64,000 bases of DNA from Neorhizobium galegae (GTDB lineage Bacteria > Pseudomonadota > Alphaproteobacteria > Rhizobiales > Rhizobiaceae), in assembly GCF_017877055.1 (NCBI RefSeq), contig NZ_JAGIPG010000002.1:620001-684000 (forward strand), read 5' to 3'. The notes under the pieces are model-generated. The model saw only the letters and a program-made list of their open reading frames with translations. It was not told where the DNA came from and did not search any database. Both the position numbers and the translations under genes were made by a program. This document shows positions 24,865-33,667 of the stretch, piece by piece; within the stretch, counting starts at the first letter, position 1, and every line of letters begins with the position of its first letter.

Positions 24865-26318
24865 TTACTGACATTCTTGGTGGTGGTAAGACTGGCGCAG
24901 CCGACGCGGCTTCGTCCACGAAGCAGGGCGTTGCCGGTCGCAAAGGCGCTGACGGTTCCGCTGGCGGCTTCTCCGACGCTCTTTCCGGTTTTGACCGAGA
25001 TGCGCCCCCGAACAATGCCGACGACCTACCGGATGCGGACGCCCGCGCGACTTCTGCGGAAGAGCGCATGGCTGGCGACGTGAAACAGGGCAAGCCGAAG
25101 CCGATCATCGACATCAAGCCGCAATCCCTCCGCCGCCCGATCGAGGAGACGGAAGAGACCGCCGGCGCCTTGAAGCAGGCGTTGACGAACGAGCCCAAAG
25201 AAAAGCAGATGACCCCGGCTGAGAGGAAGCTTCGCGAAGCCCTGGAGGCCGCGAAAGCCGTCGCGCGGAAATCGGACGATGTTCAGGGCAAGCGCGCTGC
25301 CAGACCCGAAAAGGACGCGGAGGTCGAGACGGAGGGCGGCGACGGGCTTGATGTCTCCATGCTTGCCGCAGACGACGCCAAGATCACCGACATGCTGTCG
25401 CTTTTGACGAACGGCGAAGCGACCGGCGCTATCAACGCGATGGTGTCGAAGAATGCGCCTGGACAGCAGAACAAGCGAGCCAAGGGTCAGGATGACGATG
25501 GGCATGAGGTCGATGCCCTTGCCCCGAAGGATGTCAAGCACGCAGGCTCCGGCGACGCGGATGCGCTTTCGACGCCGGTGGATACGGATAAGAGTGCTCC
25601 CGGCACGCGTGTCTTCCGTTTCAGCAATGCGCGTAACGACCAGCATGTCGACATGGCTGTCAGCGGTCGGGGCGAGCGCAGCACGGCGGAATTCCGATCG
25701 TCGTCGGGCGGTGCCGCCGAAAACGTCACCGTGCTCGATGCGCGCCGCTTCCTCGGGCTCGCGCCGAATTCGAACGGCGCCAATCTCGCGGCGATGCTGT
25801 CGGGAGATGCCGATTGGGCGGGCGCCATGAGCCCGAGTTCGGCGCTTTCGAACGCAGCGGCGCAGAGCAGCACCGGCACAGTGGTGAATACGCTGAAGCT
25901 GCAGTTGAACCCACACGATCTCGGCGCTGTGACAGCCACGCTGCGGCTTCACGGCGAAGAACTCAATGTTCATCTGACCGTCGAAACCCGCGCGGCTTAT
26001 CGTCAGCTCAGCGAAGACAGCGGCGGCATTCTGGATGCGCTGCGTGCCCAGGGCTTCGCAGTCGACCAGGTAACCATCAGTATCGCGCCGACGGCCGATT
26101 CTGACGGCACCAGCAGTCAGCAGGGGCAGTCCGGCCAGGCAGGCCAGCAGGCCATGGCTGAAGGCGGGCGTCAGGGCCAGGCCGCGGGCCGTGGCCAGCA
26201 GCAGAATGGGGAGCGACAGGCCGCAGATCACGGAACGAGGAACGCAAATGACGCGGCATCGGACAATGTTGCTGGCACCGCTCCTGGTAGCTCTCGTCCT
26301 GGTCAGCTCTACCTCTGA
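24861..26318 (+). CDS. fliK: Flagellar hook-length control protein FliK (formerly MotD)
   Basis: FliK measures the hook and switches export specificity. The product is 485 residues: a long, low-complexity, charged N-terminal part and a C-terminal Flg_hook domain at about 345-415 (TLKLQLNPHDLGAVTATLRL, LNVHLTVETRAAYRQL, LDALRAQGFAVDQVTISI). A Gln/Gly-rich tail follows. In Sinorhizobium the gene once called motD at this position was shown to be fliK. It overlaps motC by 4 bases, and the next gene starts inside its 3' end. Confidence 0.9.
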   Translation: MITDILGGGKTGAADAASSTKQGVAGRKGADGSAGGFSDALSGFDRDAPPNNADDLPDADARATSAEERMAGDVKQGKPKPIIDIKPQSLRRPIEETEETAGALKQALTNEPKEKQMTPAERKLREALEAAKAVARKSDDVQGKRAARPEKDAEVETEGGDGLDVSMLAADDAKITDMLSLLTNGEATGAINAMVSKNAPGQQNKRAKGQDDDGHEVDALAPKDVKHAGSGDADALSTPVDTDKSAPGTRVFRFSNARNDQHVDMAVSGRGERSTAEFRSSSGGAAENVTVLDARRFLGLAPNSNGANLAAMLSGDADWAGAMSPSSALSNAAAQSSTGTVVNTLKLQLNPHDLGAVTATLRLHGEELNVHLTVETRAAYRQLSEDSGGILDALRAQGFAVDQVTISIAPTADSDGTSSQQGQSGQAGQQAMAEGGRQGQAAGRGQQQNGERQAADHGTRNANDAASDNVAGTAPGSSRPGQLYL

Positions 26319-26964
26319 GGTCGGCGCCGGATCGCTCTTCAGTTCCGGAGGTTGGGGAGGGCAGCAGGGCGCCGCTGCGCCCGCCGCCCCTCCAGACCGG
26401 GCTCCAGCAACACGGCGCACGCCTGCCAGAGCACTCGCTTACAATGCGCCGAGCACCAGTGCGTCTTTGAATTCCGGCGTCTGCGAGCGGGAAATACAGG
26501 CTGCTGCAGCGAAATATGGCGTACCGGAAGGCATTCTCTATTCGGTCGGTCTTACCGAGACTGGCCGCAAGGGCAGCCTCAGCGCCTACGCAATGAACGT
26601 CGAGGGCAAGGCTTATTTTCCTCCTTCGCAACAGGCGGCGATGACAACCTTTTTTGACGCCAAGCGGCAGGGCAGGAAGCTCATCGACATAGGCTGCATG
26701 CAGATCAATCATTATTTCCACGGCGAAAATTTCTCCTCGCCGGAAGAGATGTTCGATCCGAAACGCAATGTGGAATACGCGGCAAAGTTCCTCCGGAACC
26801 TGCACGACAAACACGAAACCTGGACGATGGCGGTGGCACGATACCACGCCGGACCGAATAACAACCCCGCTCAGAAGCAATATGTCTGCCGGGTGATCAG
26901 CAATCTCGTCGCCACAGGCTACGGAGAGTGGACTTCCAACGCTTCCCGGTTCTGCACCGGCTAG
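26248..26964 (+). CDS. Flagellar-locus lytic transglycosylase
   Basis: A secreted protein of 238 residues starting MTRHRTMLLAPLLVAL (signal peptide) at ATG 26248, preceded by GAGGAA. It starts 71 bases inside fliK. The SLT domain runs from about residue 75: CEREIQAAAAKYGVPEGILY, catalytic Glu in VGLTETGRKG, IGCMQINHYFHG, NVEYAAKFLRNLHDKH and AVARYHAGPNN. It would cut peptidoglycan to let the rod through. This makes sense because the FlgJ-like gene at 37106 has only the rod-binding part and no muramidase domain. Confidence 0.88.
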   Translation: MTRHRTMLLAPLLVALVLVSSTSEVGAGSLFSSGGWGGQQGAAAPAAPPDRAPATRRTPARALAYNAPSTSASLNSGVCEREIQAAAAKYGVPEGILYSVGLTETGRKGSLSAYAMNVEGKAYFPPSQQAAMTTFFDAKRQGRKLIDIGCMQINHYFHGENFSSPEEMFDPKRNVEYAAKFLRNLHDKHETWTMAVARYHAGPNNNPAQKQYVCRVISNLVATGYGEWTSNASRFCTG

Positions 26965-27097
26965 GCAATCTCCAGTTGAATCGCTAAAATAAAGAATCGC
27001 AAAATTGCAGCGATTTGCATTTATGGCAAAAATGGCCATGCAAGTCTTCTTTTACGATGCGTTAATTTTTCCACCGGAAATTTGTGTCCGAATTTGG

Positions 27098-27131
27098 TGC
27101 ACCCACTACATCTAGTGCAAATCGCGGTGCA
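27098..27131 (+). promoter_or_regulatory. Inverted TGCAC/GTGCA repeat upstream of rem
   Basis: TGCAC (27098-27102) and GTGCA (27115-27119) form a dyad of 22 bases, with a further GTGCA at 27127-27131. The AT-rich region 26965-27244 also contains GGTTAAC (27158-27164), similar to the flagellin sites. LuxR-type VisNR is known to activate rem in Sinorhizobium, and this is a candidate site by symmetry only. Confidence 0.3.
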
Positions 27132-27244
27132 GTTATTAATCAACTATTAATTTGTTTGGTTAACTTCACACAGCTTGTCTCGGATTCCGCCGATTCGTAC
27201 CCATAGACATATTGAAACACCACAAGTGATTCGGAGGCGGACGA

Positions 27245-27916
27245 ATGATCGTAGTGGTTGATGAGCGTGAGCTCGTGAAAGACGGTTACACATCTCTTTT
27301 TGGACGTGAAGGAATTCCTTCCCAGGGGTTCGATCCAAAAGAATTTGGCGAATGGGTGAGTACGGCGGCTGACTCGGATATTGCCGCGGTCGAAGCCTTC
27401 CTGATCGGCCAGGGCGAGCGTACGCTCGAACTGCCGCGGGCCATCCGGGACCGATCCATGGCACCGGTGATCGCAGTCAGCGATCAGCCATCCCTGGAGG
27501 CGACCCTCGCCTTCTTCGACAGCGGCGTGGACGACGTGGTGCGCAAGCCCATCCATCCCCGCGAGATCCTGGCGCGTGCCGCTGCGATCCGTCGCCGGCT
27601 GAAGGCGATCTCGAATTTCACCGACATCGGTTCGATCCGGGTGTTCTCTGACGGTCGCGACCCGGAAATCGACGGCGAGGTCTTTGCGTTGCCGCGCCGC
27701 GAGCGCCGCATCCTCGAGTACCTGGTCTCCAATCGCGGTCGTCGCGTTTCCAAGACCCAGATCTTCAACGCGATCTACGGCATCTTCGACGAGGAAGTCG
27801 AAGAGAACGTCGTCGAAAGCCACATCAGCAAGCTGCGCAAGAAGCTGCGCAAGAAGCTCGGCTTCGATCCGGTCGATTCCAAGCGTTTCCTTGGTTATTG
27901 CATCGACTGGAACTGA
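27245..27916 (+). CDS. rem: Motility regulator Rem (OmpR family; FtcR in Brucella)
   Basis: Rem activates motility and flagellin genes in Sinorhizobium. The 223-residue protein has an N-terminal receiver-like domain and a C-terminal winged helix ([46 protein letters not shown]). In the receiver, Asp6, Ser79 and Lys101 are recognisable, but the phospho-acceptor position is Glu50 ([11 protein letters not shown]) instead of Asp. That suggests it works without phosphorylation. It stands alone between the transglycosylase gene and flgE, with a 280-base AT-rich leader. No cognate kinase gene is adjacent. Confidence 0.93.
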   Translation: MIVVVDERELVKDGYTSLFGREGIPSQGFDPKEFGEWVSTAADSDIAAVEAFLIGQGERTLELPRAIRDRSMAPVIAVSDQPSLEATLAFFDSGVDDVVRKPIHPREILARAAAIRRRLKAISNFTDIGSIRVFSDGRDPEIDGEVFALPRRERRILEYLVSNRGRRVSKTQIFNAIYGIFDEEVEENVVESHISKLRKKLRKKLGFDPVDSKRFLGYCIDWN

Positions 27917-28022
27917 TTTTTTAACAGGGCCTTGCCGCATATTTTCGGCGGGAAACGTAAGCAGACAGCTTCACGCAAGGCCCGCCACTTACTCTCTCCA
28001 TCAGACAAAAAGGAGATTTCCT

Positions 28023-29345
28023 ATGAGTATTTTCGGCACGATGAAAACGGCAGTCTCGGGCATGAACGCTCAGGCAAACCGTCTCGGCACCGTTGGCGAC
28101 AACATCGCCAACTCCAGCACCGTCGGTTACAAGCGTTCTTCCACAGCGTTCTCCACGCTGGTTCTGCCCTCGACCCAGGGTTCGTATTCATCCGGTGGTG
28201 TCGAAACTAACGTCCGCTACAGCATCGCAGACCAGGGCGGCATTCAGTACACCACGTCGTCGACCGATCTTGCCATCCAGGGCGAAGGCTTCTTCATCGT
28301 CAGCGATCCGAACGGTACTCCTTACCTGACCCGTGCCGGTGCCTTCGTGAAGGACGCGACGGGTTTCCTCAAGAACACCGCCGGTTTCAACCTGATGGGT
28401 TATCCCTACGGCACGAACCCGCCGGCCGCCGTCGTCAACGGCTTCAACGGTCTTGAGGAAATCAACATCAACGACTTCGGCATGGTTTCCTCGCCGTCGA
28501 CCGCAGGCAGCTTCCCGGCCAACCTGGACAAGGGAGCGGCTATCGTTCCCGCTGGCAGCAAGCCGAGCGATAACGTTGCCGGCAGCGTCATCACCAACAA
28601 GAGCTCGCTGACGGCTTACGATCATGCCGGCGCGAAAGTTCTCTACGATTTCTACTATACCAAGACTGCTGCCAACGAATGGGAAGTCACGGTCTATCGT
28701 CAGGATCAGGCCACGAATGGCGGCTTCCCCTACATCGGGTCCCTTGGTACTGCGGCCAGCGCCATCACGTCGACAGCAAAGCTGAGGTTTGATCCCAACA
28801 CCAATAAGCTGGTAGCCGGCAACTACAATGCAGGCCCTCCGGTAACGGGTTCGGACAAGCAAATTATCGTCACCGACCCTACCGATGGCGCGACACCTGC
28901 ACAGACCATTACCATCGACCTCTCGGACATGACGCAGTTCGCGACCGCCTTTACCCCGGGCAAGGGCATCATCGACGGCAACGCGCCGAGCCCGATCACC
29001 GACGTCGAAATCGGTGGCGACGGCCTAGTCACGGCGGTCTATCAGGATGGCGGCCGTCGTCCGATTTACCAGGTAGCCCTCGCAACGGTTCCGAGCATCG
29101 ACAAGCTGCTTCCGCAGAACGGTAACGTCTACCTGCCGACCAACGACTCGGGCGTTGTTACCATCGGCTTCCCGCAGGCCGGCGCCTTCGGTCAAATCTA
29201 CTCAGGCGCGCTTGAAAGCTCCAACGTCGATATCGCCAGCGAACTGACGGAAATGATCGAATCGCAGCGTGTCTACACCGCGAACTCCAAGGTCTTCCAG
29301 ACCGGTTCCGACCTGATGGACGTCCTGATCAATCTGAAGAGATAA
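28023..29345 (+). CDS. flgE: Flagellar hook protein FlgE
   Basis: FlgE is the hook subunit, 440 residues. The start ATG 28023 follows AAAAGGAGA. The N-terminal rod/hook motif SIFGTMKTAVSGMNAQANRLGTVGDNIANSSTVGYK-type sequence, the TDLAIQGEGFFIV and YLTRAGAFVKDATGFL blocks, and the C-terminal GALESSNVDIASELTEMIES with QRVYTANSKVFQTGSDLMD are complete. The 106 bases upstream contain an A/T-rich TTTTTAACAGG segment and probably a promoter. It begins a long plus-strand run of hook and export genes. Confidence 0.97.
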   Translation: MSIFGTMKTAVSGMNAQANRLGTVGDNIANSSTVGYKRSSTAFSTLVLPSTQGSYSSGGVETNVRYSIADQGGIQYTTSSTDLAIQGEGFFIVSDPNGTPYLTRAGAFVKDATGFLKNTAGFNLMGYPYGTNPPAAVVNGFNGLEEININDFGMVSSPSTAGSFPANLDKGAAIVPAGSKPSDNVAGSVITNKSSLTAYDHAGAKVLYDFYYTKTAANEWEVTVYRQDQATNGGFPYIGSLGTAASAITSTAKLRFDPNTNKLVAGNYNAGPPVTGSDKQIIVTDPTDGATPAQTITIDLSDMTQFATAFTPGKGIIDGNAPSPITDVEIGGDGLVTAVYQDGGRRPIYQVALATVPSIDKLLPQNGNVYLPTNDSGVVTIGFPQAGAFGQIYSGALESSNVDIASELTEMIESQRVYTANSKVFQTGSDLMDVLINLKR

Positions 29346-29390
29346 TCGGACCGACGATCGAGAGAATAAGTCTCAAGAGGTTAGTAAAAA

Positions 29391-30860
29391 ATGTCGCTCG
29401 CATCAGCATTGTCTACGGCACAGTCGATCTTCACCAACTCCGGCACGCAGTCGGCTGTATCGGCGAAGAACATCGCTAATGCACAGAACCCCGATTACAC
29501 CCGCCGATCCGCAATGGTCGTGACCGGCGGCAACGGGGCCGTAATCGGTGACATTACACGATCCCACAGCGAGCCGCTTCTGCGGCAGACGATCGCAAGC
29601 TCGTCGATCGCAAGTGGCCAGCGGACGGTGCTGGACGGCCTCACCGAGATCAAGAATCTGATGGGGGGGAACGACAACGAGCTCTCCCCCGCCAAGCTGA
29701 TTGCCGCCTTCCGCAACAATCTCGATGCGTTCGCCGGAAAGGCGAACGATACCGGCATCGGTATCGCCTTCATTTCGAGCGCCCGGGACGTTGCGGCTGG
29801 CCTGAACATCGCCTCCGACAAGCTTCAGCAGATCCGCAAGGATGCGGACGATCAGATCAAGCAGAACGTCACCGATCTGAATGCGCTGCTTGCGAAATTC
29901 GAGACTGTCAACAACCAGGTCAAGAACGCGGTCTCCAGCGGCGCGGATCCGAACGACTCTCTTGATGAGCGCGACGGCCTCGTCAAGAAGATCTCCGAAA
30001 TCGTCGGGGTCACGTCCTATACCCGCGGCGGCAACGACATGGTGCTCTACACCACGGACGGCACGACGCTGTTCGAGGCGGTACCGCGCAAGGTAACATT
30101 CCAGCAGACCGCAGCCTTCGACGCATCGACGACCGGCAACGGCGTCTATATCGACGGCGTGGCGCTCAAGGCCGGGGATTCGGGCAATACGACCGCCAAG
30201 GGCTCGCTCCAGGCGCATATGCAGATCCGCGACAAGATCGCGCCCACGTTCCAGAGCCAGCTCGACGAAATCGCCCGGGGTCTGATCACCTCGTTTGCGG
30301 AAACCGGGCCGACCGGCGCACTGGTCCCGATGACCGGCCTCTTTACATACAAGGATGGTGCTGGCGTCCAGCAGACGGCCATTCCCCCCGCCGGGACGAT
30401 CGTTGCGGGCCTCGCCTCCAAGATCTTCGTCAATCCGGTGGTCGTCCCTCCGGCAGGCACGCCCGACAAGGTGCGCGACGGTGGCATCAACGGTGCGGCC
30501 TACGTCGTCAACACGGGCGGCAGCAGCTACGGGGACCTCCTCGACAAGTACAACCAAAACCTGACCAGCCCGATGGCCTTCGATACGGACACGGAAATCG
30601 CCGATGCGCCGGACGTCCTCTCTTTTGCCGCGGACTCCATGGGCTGGCTTGAGCAGCTTCGCAGCACGGCGACCGCCGCAGACGAGACGAAGACGGCCAT
30701 GCTGTCGCGCAGTCTTGAAGCGTTTTCCAGCAACACGGGCGTCAGCCTCGACGAGGAACTCTCGCTGCTTCTCGATATCGAGCAATCCTACAAGGCCGGC
30801 GCCAAGCTCATGTCGACGGTCGATGATATGATGAAGGCCCTTTTGGATATTGCGAGCTGA
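29391..30860 (+). CDS. flgK: Hook-filament junction protein FlgK (HAP1)
   Basis: FlgK is the first junction protein between hook and filament, 489 residues. The N-terminus MSLASALSTAQSIFTNSGTQ with SAVSAKNIANAQNPDYTRRS is the D0 signature; VTSYTRGGNDMVLYT and the C-terminal VSLDEELSLLLDIEQSYKAG with LMSTVDDMMKALLDI are conserved. It is 45 bases after flgE and 2 bases before flgL. Confidence 0.96.
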   Translation: MSLASALSTAQSIFTNSGTQSAVSAKNIANAQNPDYTRRSAMVVTGGNGAVIGDITRSHSEPLLRQTIASSSIASGQRTVLDGLTEIKNLMGGNDNELSPAKLIAAFRNNLDAFAGKANDTGIGIAFISSARDVAAGLNIASDKLQQIRKDADDQIKQNVTDLNALLAKFETVNNQVKNAVSSGADPNDSLDERDGLVKKISEIVGVTSYTRGGNDMVLYTTDGTTLFEAVPRKVTFQQTAAFDASTTGNGVYIDGVALKAGDSGNTTAKGSLQAHMQIRDKIAPTFQSQLDEIARGLITSFAETGPTGALVPMTGLFTYKDGAGVQQTAIPPAGTIVAGLASKIFVNPVVVPPAGTPDKVRDGGINGAAYVVNTGGSSYGDLLDKYNQNLTSPMAFDTDTEIADAPDVLSFAADSMGWLEQLRSTATAADETKTAMLSRSLEAFSSNTGVSLDEELSLLLDIEQSYKAGAKLMSTVDDMMKALLDIAS

Positions 30861-30862
30861 TC

Positions 30863-31966
30863 ATGAAGACCTCTTTCATTTCCACATTGTCGATCCAGAC
30901 CACGATGCGAAACTCCATCTCGAACGTTCAGCGCGAGATGGTGAAGGCGAACCAGGAGGCTGTGAGCCAGAAGCACGCCGATCTTGGCGTGGCGCTTGGC
31001 GCCAACACCTCGCGCGCTATCGATCTTTCCCGCGACATCACCCGCACCGACTCGCTTCTGACCACGGCCGCACTCGCGACGCAGCGTCTCGAAACCGCCG
31101 AACTTGCGCTCAAGAGCATGAACGAGCAGGGTTTGAAGATTCAGAGCGCGATCCTGACGCTTGGAAGCTCGGCCGACGAGACGAGCCTGTCGACGGCGCG
31201 CCTGGCCATGTCCGACGCGCTGGACGCGTTCACCAACTTCGCCAACACTGCGGTTCAGGGCGAATATATCTTCTCCGGCATCAATTCCGACGTGAAGCCG
31301 CTGGACGATTACTTCGCTCCGGGGTCGCCGGCCAAGGCTGCAGTCGCCACAGAACTCACTCATTACCTTTCGGTGAATGCGATCCCGAGCAAGGAGCAGA
31401 TGACGGCGGCCCAGATGAACGGCTTCCTGGATAACCTGGAAGCCAAGTTCAACGGCTCGGCACCGCTGACAAGCCCGCCGCATCCGGCGGCGGTTGCCGG
31501 TCAGGATTTCTGGAAGACCTTCTTCTCTGATGCGAGCGACGAAAACATGAAGAGCCGCATTAGCCCGACGGAAGTGGTCGAAAGCTCGACCAATGCCAAC
31601 AGCCAGGGCATGCGCAACTTCGCTTTCGCATCGATCATCTCGATGGAATACCTGCAGACCGGGATGGACAAGGATGCCCGTGCAGCCGTGGCCACGCGTA
31701 CCACCAGCGTCATCAACAAGGCGATGAACAGCGAGGGCAGCATCAACCAGCAGCGGACGTCGATCGGTATCTATACCGAACGTGTCTCCAAGGCTGAGGA
31801 AAGGTTGCGGGCGCAGAAGGACATTCTGACGACCAGCCTCGGAAGCATGGAGAACGTCGATCCGGAAGAAGCGGCGACCCGTCTCAACACGATGAAGACG
31901 CTTCTTGAAACTGCATATACAGTAACGGCAAAGATACAGCAGCTGAGCCTGGCCAACTTCCTTTGA
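30863..31966 (+). CDS. flgL: Hook-filament junction protein FlgL (HAP3)
   Basis: FlgL is the second junction protein, structurally like flagellin. 367 residues, with N-terminal MKTSFISTLSIQTTMRNSIS and VQREMVKANQEAVSQKHADL, a middle VQGEYIFSGINSDVKPLDDY, and a C-terminal part MENVDPEEAATRLNTMKTLL ending TAKIQQLSLANFL. The start is 2 bases after the flgK stop, so the two junction proteins are co-translated. Confidence 0.95.
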   Translation: MKTSFISTLSIQTTMRNSISNVQREMVKANQEAVSQKHADLGVALGANTSRAIDLSRDITRTDSLLTTAALATQRLETAELALKSMNEQGLKIQSAILTLGSSADETSLSTARLAMSDALDAFTNFANTAVQGEYIFSGINSDVKPLDDYFAPGSPAKAAVATELTHYLSVNAIPSKEQMTAAQMNGFLDNLEAKFNGSAPLTSPPHPAAVAGQDFWKTFFSDASDENMKSRISPTEVVESSTNANSQGMRNFAFASIISMEYLQTGMDKDARAAVATRTTSVINKAMNSEGSINQQRTSIGIYTERVSKAEERLRAQKDILTTSLGSMENVDPEEAATRLNTMKTLLETAYTVTAKIQQLSLANFL

Positions 31967-32001
31967 TGAATAAAGGAAGGCTCGTGACGAAGGATACATG
32001 A

Positions 32002-32349
32002 ATGTACCAATTTTCATATGCCGAGATCATGGAGGACGGCGTTGCCAACGCCAAGGATCGCGAGCGGCAGGCCCTGGATCGTTCTATCGATCTTCTGATC
32101 GCGGCTCGCGATGAGAAGAACTATACGCGCACCACGGTTGAGGCTTTGTTCTATACCCGGCGTGTCTGGATCCGCTTTGTCGAGGATCTGAAACATCCGG
32201 ATAACGAGTTGGCCAATGAACTTCGTGCGGATCTGATCTCGATTGCAATCTGGATACTGAAGGAATGCGAGAAGATCAGGAACCGCGAATCGACGAATTT
32301 CCAGGGCATTATCGATGTGACCACCATCATCAGGGATGGACTTAAATGA
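32002..32349 (+). CDS. flaF: Flagellin synthesis regulator FlaF
   Basis: FlaF is a small alphaproteobacterial protein (115 residues) needed for flagellin production or secretion. It acts opposite FlbT in Caulobacter, where it promotes flagellin translation. The protein is all helical, starting [20 protein letters not shown] and containing [20 protein letters not shown] and [16 protein letters not shown]. It overlaps flbT by 4 bases (ATGA), a conserved pairing. Both may act on the flagellin leaders at 13865-18475 (inference). Confidence 0.94.
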   Translation: MYQFSYAEIMEDGVANAKDRERQALDRSIDLLIAARDEKNYTRTTVEALFYTRRVWIRFVEDLKHPDNELANELRADLISIAIWILKECEKIRNRESTNFQGIIDVTTIIRDGLK

Positions 32350-32795
32350 AAAGTACGCTTCGCATCTCTTTGAAATCCGGCGAGCGGATATTCATCAACG
32401 GCGCGGTTCTGCGCGTTGATCGCAAGGTCGCGCTGGAATTTCTCAATGACGTCACGTTCCTCCTGGAGAACCATGTTCTTCAGCCGGAAGATGCGACGAC
32501 GCCGCTTCGGCAGCTCTACTTTATCGCCCAGATGATGCTCATCAACCCCGAGGGCAAGGAACAGTCGACGACATTGTTCCGCAAGTCGGTGGCAATGCTG
32601 CTGACCTGCTTTACCGATGATGAGATGCTGGCGGAGCTCAAGCGTATCGACGGCATGGTTGCATCGGGCCGCGCCTTCGACGCTCTGAAGGCAATCCGCG
32701 CACTCTACTCCATCGAGGACCGCATCCTCAACAATCGGGAAATCGCGCCGGCAACTGTCGAGCGGATTCGCAAGGAGATCGCACCGTGGCGGTAG
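32346..32795 (+). CDS. flbT: Flagellin mRNA regulator FlbT
   Basis: FlbT (149 residues) is known in Caulobacter to bind the 5' leader of flagellin fljK mRNA and lower its stability; in Brucella it promotes flagellin expression. The family pattern is clear: [59 protein letters not shown] and [15 protein letters not shown]. It overlaps flaF by 4 bases and flgD by 10. Four flagellin leaders here can fold to hide their ribosome binding sites, giving a plausible target. Confidence 0.95.
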   Translation: MKSTLRISLKSGERIFINGAVLRVDRKVALEFLNDVTFLLENHVLQPEDATTPLRQLYFIAQMMLINPEGKEQSTTLFRKSVAMLLTCFTDDEMLAELKRIDGMVASGRAFDALKAIRALYSIEDRILNNREIAPATVERIRKEIAPWR

Positions 32796-33226
32796 ACTCG
32801 ATTAACACCAACAACCCTTATGCATTGGGTAATGGCAAGTCAGCGTCGTCCGACGCGTCTGCCGCAGGCCTGAACTACAACAACTTCCTGCAGCTCCTCA
32901 TCGCCCAGATGAAGTATCAGGATCCGACCGATCCGATGGACGCGAGCGAGCAGATTGCCCAGCTCGCCACCTTCTCGCAGGTCGAGCAGTCCGTGAAGAT
33001 GAACTCGAACCTGCAGTCGCTTATCCAGGCGAACTCGTTCTCGCAGGCCGCCGATATGATCGGCAAGTACATTACCAGCGCCGACGACAAGACCAGCGGT
33101 ATGATCAAACAGGTGGAAATCTACTCCGACGGTCTGGTGGCGATCACCGATAAGGGTGATAAGGTTCTCATACAGCCCGGAATCATTCTTTCGAATCAGG
33201 CGCCAACGCCGCCTCCGACGACCTGA
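32786..33226 (+). CDS. flgD: Flagellar hook assembly protein FlgD
   Basis: FlgD is the hook cap that guides hook assembly. The 146-residue form is short, as usual in rhizobia, keeping the N-terminal core ([59 protein letters not shown]) but without the C-terminal Ig/tudor domains of enteric FlgD. It begins with GTG at 32786, 10 bases inside flbT. Confidence 0.93.
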   Translation: MAVDSINTNNPYALGNGKSASSDASAAGLNYNNFLQLLIAQMKYQDPTDPMDASEQIAQLATFSQVEQSVKMNSNLQSLIQANSFSQAADMIGKYITSADDKTSGMIKQVEIYSDGLVAITDKGDKVLIQPGIILSNQAPTPPPTT

Positions 33227-33278
33227 GACCGACGACGCGGCATGACGCCGAAACATTAAAGCAGACGGAGCCGGCGCA

Positions 33279-33545
33279 ATGAATGAAGCCGATGCCCTTG
33301 ATATCATGCAGGCGGCGATCTGGACGATCCTGATCGCCTCCGGCCCCGCGGTTCTTGTGGCGATGGTCGTGGGCGTCCTGATCGCATTTCTCCAGGCTCT
33401 GACGCAGATCCAGGAGATGACGCTGACTTTCGTGCCGAAAATCGTCGCCATCATGATCACGATCGGCATTACTGCGCCGTTTATCGGTGGCCAGATCAAT
33501 CTTTTTGCCAATCTGGTATTCTCGCGGGTGCAATCGGGGTTCTGA
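33279..33545 (+). CDS. fliQ: Flagellar export apparatus protein FliQ
   Basis: An 88-residue protein with two membrane hairpins: ALDIMQAAIWTILIASGPAV with LVAMVVGVLIAFLQALTQIQ, then PKIVAIMITIGITAPFIGG. It forms the export gate with FliP and FliR. GGAG lies 10 bases before the ATG. It precedes flhA by about 120 bases. Confidence 0.94.
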   Translation: MNEADALDIMQAAIWTILIASGPAVLVAMVVGVLIAFLQALTQIQEMTLTFVPKIVAIMITIGITAPFIGGQINLFANLVFSRVQSGF

Positions 33546-33667
33546 CCCGGTTGCGGCCCGCCTGTCCTTTTTCATCTACCCACCTTCGCGCAAGCTTCGC
33601 CCTTTAGGCAGGACATGAACTGGTAGGAGTATTTCCTGCCGCCATCTCATGAAGAGACGGGAAAGTC

